Of a stretch of 64,000 bases of DNA, positions 55,337-62,898 are shown one piece after another. The translations under genes were made by a program, and so were the position numbers. Every line of letters begins with the position of its first letter. The first letter of the stretch is position 1. The stretch lies in contig CANLBM010000005.1 of the NCBI GenBank assembly GCA_947488845.1, forward strand, positions 62,001 through 126,000, written 5' to 3'. Origin of the DNA: an uncultured Sphingomonadaceae bacterium. GTDB taxonomy: Bacteria; Pseudomonadota; Alphaproteobacteria; Sphingomonadales; Sphingomonadaceae. The notes beneath the pieces were generated by a model. It saw nothing but the letters and a program-made list of their open reading frames with translations. It was not told the origin of the DNA and made no database searches.

Positions 55337-56637
55337 CCCCGCGCCGCAATCATGTCGGCGATATCGGTGAATTTCTCGCGCGGCGAACCGTCTCTTGCGC
55401 GCGCAATTTCGGCTTCCTCGATCTTCTTCCAGTCGCGGAAGGTGACGGCTTCTACGCCGCGCGCATCGAACAACCGATCCAGTCCCGCGCGGCCTTCCTT
55501 GCCATTGCCCGAACCAATATCCTCGGCGATGGCATCGACAATTGCAAAGCCGTCAGGCTTGTTGGTCCCGATGGTTCCTGAAGGCCCGCGCCTTGCCCAG
55601 CCGACACAATAGAGGCCCGGCAATATCCGCCCGTCGGTATTGGCAAAGCGGCCCCGGCCATGCTCATAAGGCACGCCTTCGATCGGCGGCGTGCGATAGC
55701 CGATACAGCTGATCACCATCTGGCAATCAAGCTCGTAATATTCGCCGGTGCCATTGGAGCGCATATCGGCATCCAGATCGGTGCGTTCGATGACCAGTTT
55801 CTCGACCCTGCCGTCACCGTGAATTTCAACCGGCATGGCGAAAAAATCAAAATCGATCTGGATTGGCTTGTCGAGCAATTCCCCTGCCCGCTCGTAAAAG
55901 CTGCGCAAATGGGTCACGGATTTGCGCATGCCGGGCTCGAGCATTGCATCATCGCATTCCTCCGGAAAATCGAGTGGATCGACAATAGGACGCGCCCGAT
56001 GCAAATGCCCCAGCTCACCAAGTTCCTTGGGTGTCATCGCGATCTGGTGCGGGCCGCGCCGGCCTAGCAAAGTGATCTTCCTGATCTTGCTTTTCGTCAG
56101 GCCGTCGAGTGCGTGGCCGACAATGTCGCTGCCGGCAAATTCCGCTTCGGTCTTCGCCAATATGCGCGCGACGTCGAGAGCGACATTGCCATTGCCGATA
56201 ATCGCAACCGATTTGGCATCGAGCGGTGGATCAAGATCCCTGAAATCGGGATGGCCGTTATACCATCCGACAAAGGCGGCGCTGCCGATAACACCGGGAA
56301 GGTCGCTGCCGGGAATATCGAGATCGCGGTCATCGGGCGCGCCGGTTGCCAGCACCACGGCGTCATAGAGATCCTGCAATTCCGCAACGCTGACGTCCTC
56401 GCCAACCGTCACATTGCCTACGAAGCGGACATTGTCGCCAAGATTGGTTTTCTCATATCGCCGCGAGACGGCCTTGATCGACTGGTGGTCGGGCGCAACG
56501 CCGGTGCGGATCAGACCGAAAGGAACGGGCAGCCGGTCGATAATGTCAACCGCGACATCTTCGCCAAATTTCTTCTGTGCGGCTTCTGCTGAATAATAGC
56601 CTGCAGGTCCCGATCCGATGATCGCAATATGACGCAT
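55333..56637 (-). CDS. Ferredoxin-NADP reductase, adrenodoxin-reductase type
   Basis: FAD enzyme that moves electrons between NADPH and ferredoxin, of the FprA/adrenodoxin reductase family. The FAD motif IIGSGPAGYYSAEAA is at residues 6-20, followed by the family's RLPVPFGLIRTGVAPDHQSIK, ATGAPDDRDLDIPG, the NADP motif IIGNGNVALDVARIL, LLGRRGPHQIAMTPKEL and the C-terminal CVGWARRGPSGTIGTNKPDG. The 434 residues fit. GGAGG precedes ATG 56637 by seven bases. Such reductases serve P450 or other ferredoxin partners; none is encoded nearby. Confidence 0.92.
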   Translation of the reverse strand: MRHIAIIGSGPAGYYSAEAAQKKFGEDVAVDIIDRLPVPFGLIRTGVAPDHQSIKAVSRRYEKTNLGDNVRFVGNVTVGEDVSVAELQDLYDAVVLATGAPDDRDLDIPGSDLPGVIGSAAFVGWYNGHPDFRDLDPPLDAKSVAIIGNGNVALDVARILAKTEAEFAGSDIVGHALDGLTKSKIRKITLLGRRGPHQIAMTPKELGELGHLHRARPIVDPLDFPEECDDAMLEPGMRKSVTHLRSFYERAGELLDKPIQIDFDFFAMPVEIHGDGRVEKLVIERTDLDADMRSNGTGEYYELDCQMVISCIGYRTPPIEGVPYEHGRGRFANTDGRILPGLYCVGWARRGPSGTIGTNKPDGFAIVDAIAEDIGSGNGKEGRAGLDRLFDARGVEAVTFRDWKKIEEAEIARARDGSPREKFTDIADMIAARG

Positions 56638-56741
56638 TCTGCTGCCTCCCCGATTATCTTTTGCCCATGCTAACGCCATAATTTCAAAAGAAAAGCAAAA
56701 GCATGGCCGTCATAACCGGCAGGTCTGTATGCTGCGGGAGG

Positions 56742-57470
56742 CTAGCCGGTCACGTTGGCAACATTATAACGAAGCGCTTCTTCCTGAGTCAGACAACGCC
56801 GGGTGGACTTGTCCCCGTCCCCGCTGTTGACCGCCTTTGTCTTGTACATCACTTCGGACAGCAATTTGCGCGACACGCCCATGCGGATCAGAAAGTCATT
56901 GTCTTCGGTGGCGAGCAGAGCACTTTCCTGTTCGACCTCCCCGATCAGGCCGACCGTGGAATCAGTGCCCATCTCGATACTGTAATTGATCGCGTCCCGG
57001 TCATTGGTCATCGTGAACATGTGAACCATGAACTGGCCGCCTTCGTCTATGATCCGGCCCTGGCCGCCCATGAAGACGAAATTGCAGGCGCTGAAGCAGG
57101 TCCATCCTGCCGGAACACGGGTCATCAGAAGTCCGTCGATTTTCTTGGCAAATTGCCGGATGACCTGTCCCGCCTCGTTACCGGCGCGAGCACTGCCGCC
57201 GGGAGAGCGCAGCCAGATTTCTGCAATATCGGGATTTTTTTCCAGCGTTTTACGAAGCCTGTCCGGCAGGCCCGCATCGACGGCCCCTTCGGCCAGCAAA
57301 ATTTTTCTGCCTTTGCGGTCGACCGGCGTCAGTTCCATCTTCTTGTTGGACGACCAGTTGGGATAGCGCGGACAGGTCGGGTTGTCCGGATCCATGCGGG
57401 AATCGACATCGGCGGCACCGAGTGTCAACAGAGCGGTCGTAGCGATCAGGGCCTTGAGTCTTCTGTTCAT
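56742..57470 (-). CDS. Exported ClpP-like (COG3904-type) protein
   Basis: A 242-residue exported protein. After the signal peptide (MNRRLKALIATTALLTLGAAD) the body follows the ClpP/crotonase-type fold of COG3904 proteins: LLAEGAVDAGLPDRLRKTL, AEIWLRSPGGSARAGNEAGQVI (where ClpP has its SPGG loop), and TCFSACNFVFMGG, where the serine matches the ClpP nucleophile. A histidine lies in GGQFMVHMF. Serine protease activity in the periplasm is possible but not proven. The gene starts two bases after its upstream neighbour's stop. The start is ATG 57470 because the signal peptide begins there. Confidence 0.7.
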   Translation of the reverse strand: MNRRLKALIATTALLTLGAADVDSRMDPDNPTCPRYPNWSSNKKMELTPVDRKGRKILLAEGAVDAGLPDRLRKTLEKNPDIAEIWLRSPGGSARAGNEAGQVIRQFAKKIDGLLMTRVPAGWTCFSACNFVFMGGQGRIIDEGGQFMVHMFTMTNDRDAINYSIEMGTDSTVGLIGEVEQESALLATEDNDFLIRMGVSRKLLSEVMYKTKAVNSGDGDKSTRRCLTQEEALRYNVANVTG

Positions 57471-57472
57471 GA

Positions 57473-58051
57473 TTAGACCACTACCACATAACGCATTTCG
57501 CCGCGCCCCTTGCACATTTGCTTGGAGGCGCGCGTTTCCTCGCCATCGACAATGATGACATCGGTGATCGTCATGCAACTTGTGCCATCCGCCGTCTGTG
57601 TTTTTGCCGTCGCGGTCGAGCTTCCCGACACATCGGCGCGGGTCTCGCTCTTCCATTGCGCGCTGCTGCCCACCGCTTCGGACCGAGTCACATTTCGCGT
57701 CGCCTCGGCCGCTTGCAATTGTTCGTCCTGGTCAAGCCGGCAGGCGATCGAGTTGGTCAGCGTGTCCGCCACTTCGGCGCGCGGAATATAGGAGCCGACA
57801 ACGCCCATGTTCCGGGTGGCCCGCCGGGTGAAATCACCGATCATATTGCCCAAAATCGATTTACCGATCGACTGGCCGGGGTCGGTCGCACAATCCTTGG
57901 CGTTGCTGCTGTCGCTCGACTCCTGCGTGGCGGAGGAGCGCTTCTTGAACAAACCGCCGAATTGAGCGGAGGCCGGAGCAGGCACCGCGAGCGCCGCGAT
58001 CACTGTTCCCAGGACCAGTTTGCTATGGAAGCGGCCAACTTTGTTTCGCAT
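57473..58051 (-). CDS. Exported protein of unknown function
   Basis: A 192-residue protein that I do not recognise. A signal peptide (about 1-29, ending APASAQ) is followed by a serine-rich stretch, QSIGKSILGNMIGDFTRRA, then SYIPRAEVADTLTNSIACRLDQDEQ and a C-terminal part (SCMTITDVIIVDGEE, ending with four valines) that looks like small beta-strands. Cysteines in KDCAT, IACRL, TSCMT and QMCKG make two disulphides possible. It is co-transcribed with the ClpP-like gene 2 bp downstream and may be its periplasmic partner, but nothing proves that. Confidence 0.65.
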   Translation of the reverse strand: MRNKVGRFHSKLVLGTVIAALAVPAPASAQFGGLFKKRSSATQESSDSSNAKDCATDPGQSIGKSILGNMIGDFTRRATRNMGVVGSYIPRAEVADTLTNSIACRLDQDEQLQAAEATRNVTRSEAVGSSAQWKSETRADVSGSSTATAKTQTADGTSCMTITDVIIVDGEETRASKQMCKGRGEMRYVVVV

Positions 58052-58338
58052 GATAAGCTCTCGATGTTGTTAAGACACATATATCCTATCACCCCCGCCA
58101 TCACAAGCAGTGCCTTGCATCACATCCCGGTTCAAATCCGAACAAAAAGATCGCAACGCGCCGGTAAGTAACACAAATATAACGAAATATGCGAATGTCG
58201 GAACGGCTATTCTTTTGCTGGATAGCAGATCATTAGCGGAGCAAGCAGCCACTGGCGCGGCATAGTCATAGACGATCATGCTCCGAGGGATTATACCGCA
58301 ACCATAAACACCCCGGGTCGCACCGAGGGAGATTAAAA
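58052..58338. other. Divergent intergenic region
   Basis: About 290 bp separate two divergent genes. The part near 58090-58210 is AT-rich. No repeat family, RNA or gene was recognised. Confidence 0.5.
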
Positions 58339-60360
58339 TTGCGGAAGCCATTCAATCGACTGCAGGCGCTGATGATAAAAGCGATGGCCGAGGCTTTGTT
58401 TCACGACCGCAAAATGGCTATTTCTGCCGACCAGGTCGTCGAGAATCTGCAAGAGCATTTTTCCAACATCGATGGCGACAAGCCTGATGAAATCGGCATG
58501 GCGCTCTATGGCTTGTTACTGGTCCTCGGTGGCCCGTTTTTCCTCGCCGCAACGCCGGCTTTGCGGAAAAGGCTGATTAACCGGCGCCTGCGGAATTCCC
58601 GTGTCGATCTGTTTCAGGATATTGCGCGAACCAAGGGTGTCATCCTGGCTGGCTATTATGGCCATTGGCAGCATGGAGACGAAGAGGCGAATTTCGACAA
58701 CCCGGTCTTCGCCGACCTCGATTTCGAACTGCCGGCGCAGCGCGACCGCTCTGCCCCCGGTGAACGCCCGGTTCTCCGCGAACCACGCCGTGACCTGACC
58801 GCCGAAGTATTTATCGGCCACCAGGCTGTCCCGGAAGAAACCGACGTGATCGTAATCGGCTCCGGCGCGGGCGGTGCCGTTGCCGCAGCTGCTGTCGCTG
58901 ACGAGGGACATGAGGCCCTGATCATTGAAGCCGGCAGCCATTATCCTTCGTCGCGTATCACCCATGAAGAAGCGCGGATGACCGCCCGCCTGTTCAAGGA
59001 TGGCGCGCTGCAGACCACGGCCGACCGCGACATAATCGTGTTTCAGGGTCGCGTCGTCGGTGGCTCTACCGTCATCAATAACGGCATCTGTCTGCGGATG
59101 AAGCATGAGGGGCTTGTCCATCCCGACGCCGAAGATGTATATGATACCTGGTCAAAGCTCGGCGCTCCGGTCGGAGAAGCGGAACTTGCGACGAGCTACG
59201 AAGCGGTCGAACAAGCGCTCGAAGTGTCGGAAATTGACAGGGTCACCGGTCGCAACAATGGTCCCCATCTGATCGACGGCTGGAACAAATATGTGTCCCA
59301 ATCAAACGATCCGATGGACCACAAGGCCGTAACCGCATGGTTCAGGAAAAATTACGGCCCGAAAACAGCGGATAGCGAATGCGTATATTGCGGCTATTGC
59401 AACACCGGTTGCCCCTATGGCCGGAAAAAGGCGATGCCGGAAAGCTTTCTGACCCATGCGACGAGCGATGCGCGCGACAGACCGGCCCGTATATTGCACA
59501 AAGCCGAAGCCACCGAAATCCTGTGGGGTGAAGGCGCCAACGGCAAGCGGATCGCGGTGGCCGTCGAAATCAGACTCGCAAACGGCCAGAAACGGACAAT
59601 TCGTGCGCGTAAGGGCGTAGTGGTCGCGGCGGGAGCGCTCGCCTCTAGCACCTTGCTCTACAATAGCGGGATACTCCAGTCAGGAACCAATATCTCGCTC
59701 AATATTGCCTGTCCGGTCGTAGGCCTGATGCCCGAGGGCACAAACACGAACGTCTGGAACGAAGACCAGATGGCTACATATGTCGACCGCGGCGACTTTC
59801 TGATCGAAAGCCATTTCCAGCCGCCGATGAGCATGGCGACCCTCGTACCGGGGTGGTTTGAAGACCATTATGAACGGATGAAAAACTATAATCGACTGGT
59901 CTCCGCAGGTGTCCTGTTTCCCGCCGACCGGCTCGGCTATATGGACAATGGCAAGCTCAAGCTGAAGATCGGCGAAGATGAGCTGGCCTTGTTGCGCCGG
60001 GCACTGGCGACGATGACCAAGGTCCATTTCCTTAACGGCGCGATCGAGGTCTACCCTGCCCTGCTCCGTGGCCAGACGCTGACCTGTGACATGAGCCATG
60101 ACGAGATCGACGCCTTTTACGAGGAGGCCATCGTCGAGCCGGATGATGTCGTCCTGTCGAGCTCCCATCCCCATGGCGGCAATGCAATCAACGAGGACCC
60201 GCACAAGGGCGTCGTCGATCTCAACCAGCGCGTGCACAATACGACCAATTGCTATGTCACCGATGCCAGCGTGATGCCCAGTTGCATACGCGTCAATGCG
60301 CAGCTCACGACCATGGCCATGGCTCATCGGGCAATGGCGGGGAAGCGTCGGTTCGGCTAG
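58339..60360 (+). CDS. GMC family oxidoreductase with ferredoxin-like cysteine motif
   Basis: A 673-residue FAD oxidoreductase of the glucose-methanol-choline superfamily. A long N-terminal part (about 1-165, with a hydrophobic segment near 55-75) precedes the FAD-binding VIVIGSGAGGAVAAAA (glycines from about 174). Further GMC motifs are GRVVGGSTVINNGIC, VVVAAGALASSTLLYNSG and the C-terminal SSHPHGGNAINEDP with the catalytic region. C348, C351, C354 and C358 in CVYCGYCNTGCPYG have CxxCxxCxxxC spacing, as in some long GMC alcohol oxidases and as in 4Fe-4S ferredoxins. The start is TTG 58339 with GGGAGA upstream. Its stop overlaps that of the Anbu gene on the other strand. The substrate is unknown; a long-chain alcohol is a guess. 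Confidence 0.82.
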   Translation: MRKPFNRLQALMIKAMAEALFHDRKMAISADQVVENLQEHFSNIDGDKPDEIGMALYGLLLVLGGPFFLAATPALRKRLINRRLRNSRVDLFQDIARTKGVILAGYYGHWQHGDEEANFDNPVFADLDFELPAQRDRSAPGERPVLREPRRDLTAEVFIGHQAVPEETDVIVIGSGAGGAVAAAAVADEGHEALIIEAGSHYPSSRITHEEARMTARLFKDGALQTTADRDIIVFQGRVVGGSTVINNGICLRMKHEGLVHPDAEDVYDTWSKLGAPVGEAELATSYEAVEQALEVSEIDRVTGRNNGPHLIDGWNKYVSQSNDPMDHKAVTAWFRKNYGPKTADSECVYCGYCNTGCPYGRKKAMPESFLTHATSDARDRPARILHKAEATEILWGEGANGKRIAVAVEIRLANGQKRTIRARKGVVVAAGALASSTLLYNSGILQSGTNISLNIACPVVGLMPEGTNTNVWNEDQMATYVDRGDFLIESHFQPPMSMATLVPGWFEDHYERMKNYNRLVSAGVLFPADRLGYMDNGKLKLKIGEDELALLRRALATMTKVHFLNGAIEVYPALLRGQTLTCDMSHDEIDAFYEEAIVEPDDVVLSSSHPHGGNAINEDPHKGVVDLNQRVHNTTNCYVTDASVMPSCIRVNAQLTTMAMAHRAMAGKRRFG

Positions 60361-61094
60361 ATTGTAAAGCTGAAATCGGGCAGCGATTGAAACGCATTTC
60401 TCAACGCTGCGCCCCAGCCTTCCGAAATCGACTGGAAATAGGGATCGTCTTTCTCGATCCGCTGCTGCTGTGTGATTGTAAAACTGTCAGCTTCATAGAC
60501 CTGCATATCGAGCGGCAGATCCACCGCCAGATTGGCACGAATGGTAGAATCGAATGAGACCAGCAGCAGTTTCACGGCATTTTCGAAGGACATTTCCGGA
60601 TCGAAGCCGCGGACCAGAATCGGGCGGCCATATTTGGTTTCGCCGCTCTGGAAAAACGGGCTGTCGTCGCTGGCCTCGATGAAGTTGCCGGCGGGATAAA
60701 TCAGGAAAAGTCTCGGATCGCTGCCTTTGATCTGGCCCCCGAGGATGAGAGTCGCACCGAAGGGCGATTTTGCTTCTTGGCCTTGATGAGAATAGGTTTT
60801 GACCACCTCGCGCAATGTGTCGCCAATGATTGTGGCGACCTGAAACATCGATGGTGCCTGCAGGATCGACGGATTGCGGTCATCAGGATGCTTGCCGCGT
60901 TCATCCAGCAAGCTGACGACAGCCTGTGTGGTCGCCAGATTGCCGGCCGAAAGCAGGGTGATTACGCGCTCGCCCGGCGCTTCCCAACTTGTCAGCTTCT
61001 TGACCTGGGCAATATCGTCGACACCGGCATTGGTGCGGGTGTCCGACATGAAAACCAGACCGCGTTTCATCCGCAGGCCGACGCAATAGGTCAT
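60357..61094 (-). CDS. Proteasome-type protease Anbu (ancestral beta subunit)
   Basis: A 245-residue bacterial proteasome homologue of the Anbu family, which forms open-ring or helical assemblies of unknown substrate. After removal of Met1, Thr1 in TYCVGLRMKRGLVFMSDTRTNAG becomes the nucleophile. D17-type SDTRTNAG and a lysine-33-like residue in QVKKLTS match the proteasome active site. Later stretches ILGGQIKGSDPRLFLIYPAGNFIEA and GFDPEMSFENAVKLLLVSFDSTIRANLAVDLPLD (in pieces: FDSTIRANLAVDLP) are typical of Anbu. It is the last gene of a transcript with transglutaminase, alpha-E and ATP-grasp genes, the known Anbu neighbourhood. Confidence 0.93.
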   Translation of the reverse strand: MTYCVGLRMKRGLVFMSDTRTNAGVDDIAQVKKLTSWEAPGERVITLLSAGNLATTQAVVSLLDERGKHPDDRNPSILQAPSMFQVATIIGDTLREVVKTYSHQGQEAKSPFGATLILGGQIKGSDPRLFLIYPAGNFIEASDDSPFFQSGETKYGRPILVRGFDPEMSFENAVKLLLVSFDSTIRANLAVDLPLDMQVYEADSFTITQQQRIEKDDPYFQSISEGWGAALRNAFQSLPDFSFTI

Positions 61095-61131
61095 TATTAA
61101 TGGTTATCCCTGATTAGAATTCGCGGTCTCT

Positions 61132-61932
61132 CTACTGCTGCACTTGCAGGCTGACAATCATATCCTCACTACCCGCGCCATATCGCAAGCCGCTTATCGG
61201 CGACGCTTCGCGATAATCCAGGCCCGTGGCGACCCGGACATAACGTTCATCCGGCGAATAGCCGTTGGATACGTCAAAGCCGACCCAGCCGATATGATCG
61301 ACATAGACTTCGGCCCATGCGTGCGTTGCATCCTGATCAACCCGGTCGCTCATCATCAGATATCCGGACACATAGCGCGCCGGAAATCCCAGTGATCGCG
61401 CCGCCGCGCAGAATATATGGGCATGATCCTGACACACGCCGCCACCGATCTTGAGGGCTTGCTCGGCGGTGGTTTCAGCGTTCGTCTCACCGGCCTTGTA
61501 CGAAACCTTGTCGGTAACCAGGGCCGACAGTGCGTGGAGCCGGACGATGTCATTGTCATAGTCCTGACCCAGCGATGCAACCAATTTGACGGTTTCTGCC
61601 TCAGGCTTGGTCAATGCTGTCGCCCGTTTGAAATACCATAAGGGCGCAAATCCGGCGTGGCGTCCGATGACGCCGCTACCATCTGTATTTTCAACCTCGC
61701 CACTGCAGCGAATGACGATTTCGCTCCGCCCGCGTTCGATGTTGATCAGATCGACATGATTGCAATGTTGATCTTCGAAAGACAATTCCAGCAGACCGCC
61801 TTCAATCTCGATATTCCAGTCCAATATCCGCTGGCCGGGCCTTTCCTTCGGACGGAGGCGCAACTGTTGCAGGCCATATTGCACGGGCTTGTCGTAATTA
61901 TAGCGCGTCTCATGTTCAATTTTCAGCAGCAT
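61132..61932 (-). CDS. Transglutaminase-like family protein
   Basis: A 266-residue protein with an N-terminal beta-domain (residues 1-90: LLKIEHETRYNYDKPVQYGLQQLRLRP) and a transglutaminase-like cysteine protease core. The catalytic Cys lies in GGGVCQDHAHIFCAAARSLG, the His in THAWAEVYVDHIGWVGF, and the Asp in DVSNGYSPDERYV. This two-part form (transglutaminase N and core) always travels with Anbu, alpha-E and ATP-grasp proteins. It starts two bases after the alpha-E stop, and Anbu follows by 37 bp. It may make or cut an amide or isopeptide bond in a small-peptide modification pathway; this is inferred from the neighbours. Confidence 0.9.
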   Translation of the reverse strand: MLLKIEHETRYNYDKPVQYGLQQLRLRPKERPGQRILDWNIEIEGGLLELSFEDQHCNHVDLINIERGRSEIVIRCSGEVENTDGSGVIGRHAGFAPLWYFKRATALTKPEAETVKLVASLGQDYDNDIVRLHALSALVTDKVSYKAGETNAETTAEQALKIGGGVCQDHAHIFCAAARSLGFPARYVSGYLMMSDRVDQDATHAWAEVYVDHIGWVGFDVSNGYSPDERYVRVATGLDYREASPISGLRYGAGSEDMIVSLQVQQ

Positions 61933-61934
61933 AT

Positions 61935-62885
61935 TCAGCTTATCCTGTCTTGAAAATTATAGTCGGTCTCGATCTGGGCAGCGAGGCCGTTGTTGGCCGC
62001 CAGAAATTCGACGATGAACTCGTGCAGGCCAGATTCAAAAATATTCTGCACAGGCTGGCCTAGCAAGCGGTCGCAAATATCGTCGGCAAGGCGATGTGAG
62101 GTCACATCATTTCCATATTCCCGCTCCAGATATCCAAGATTATCGGAGATTTGCGCATAGCAAAATGCGAGTGACCGCGGCATCTGGCGGTGCAGGATCA
62201 GATATTCGGCGACGCTCAAGGCGCTGATATCCGAGCCGTTGAGCCAACGAAAGGAGCGCTGTGCCGACACCGATCGCAGGATTGTTTCCCATTGAACATT
62301 ATCAACGGCCGAACCGATTTGCGCGATCGAGGGCAGCAGCAGATAATATTTCACATCCAATATCCGGGCGGTACTGTCGGCCCGTTCGATGAACGTGCCC
62401 AGCCGGATGAAATTAAAGCCGTCGTTGCGCAGCATCGTGCCCAGCACAGCTCCCCGGACCAGCGAACTTTGCTGACGGATGACGGCCAGAACGTCCGGCA
62501 AGTCGCGCTCGTCGACCGGATTGGCCAAGGCGTTTTTCAGATTCATCCAGGCTTCGTTAGTAGCTTCCCAGACTTCCCGCGTCAGGGCAATGCGGCCTGT
62601 GCGGGCGCTGTCCCGCGCCTGCTTGATCAACGAAATAACGCTGCCCGGATTATCCTTGTCCCGCAATAGAAAGTCGATGACCTTGGCCGAACTATAATCG
62701 GCATGTTTTGCCAGATAGCTTTTCTTGGTGCCCGACGACGCCAGAATCGAGGCCCATTCATCGGCGGCTGACGACGAGTGGGTGAGCGCGATTCGAAAGC
62801 CCGCTTCGATCAGACGCGCACTGTTTTCGGTCCGCTCGAGCAGACGCGACATCCAGAAAAGACTGGCAGCGGTTTTGCCTAGCAT
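61935..62885 (-). CDS. Alpha-E domain protein
   Basis: A 316-residue, almost fully helical protein of the alpha-E family. Its signatures are the N-terminal FWMSRLLERTENSARLIEAGFRI, the central LRNDGFNFIRLGTFIERADSTARILDVKYY with its ERAD helix, and the later QRSFRWLNGSDISALSVAEYLILH, PRSLAFCYAQI and the final histidine-containing HEFIVEFLAA. Alpha-E proteins co-occur with circularly permuted ATP-grasp and transglutaminase proteins, in a proposed peptide synthesis or modification system. It sits 13 bp after the ATP-grasp stop. The biochemical role has not been settled. Confidence 0.9.
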   Translation of the reverse strand: MLGKTAASLFWMSRLLERTENSARLIEAGFRIALTHSSSAADEWASILASSGTKKSYLAKHADYSSAKVIDFLLRDKDNPGSVISLIKQARDSARTGRIALTREVWEATNEAWMNLKNALANPVDERDLPDVLAVIRQQSSLVRGAVLGTMLRNDGFNFIRLGTFIERADSTARILDVKYYLLLPSIAQIGSAVDNVQWETILRSVSAQRSFRWLNGSDISALSVAEYLILHRQMPRSLAFCYAQISDNLGYLEREYGNDVTSHRLADDICDRLLGQPVQNIFESGLHEFIVEFLAANNGLAAQIETDYNFQDRIS

Positions 62886-62898
62886 GATCCCGCCCCCC

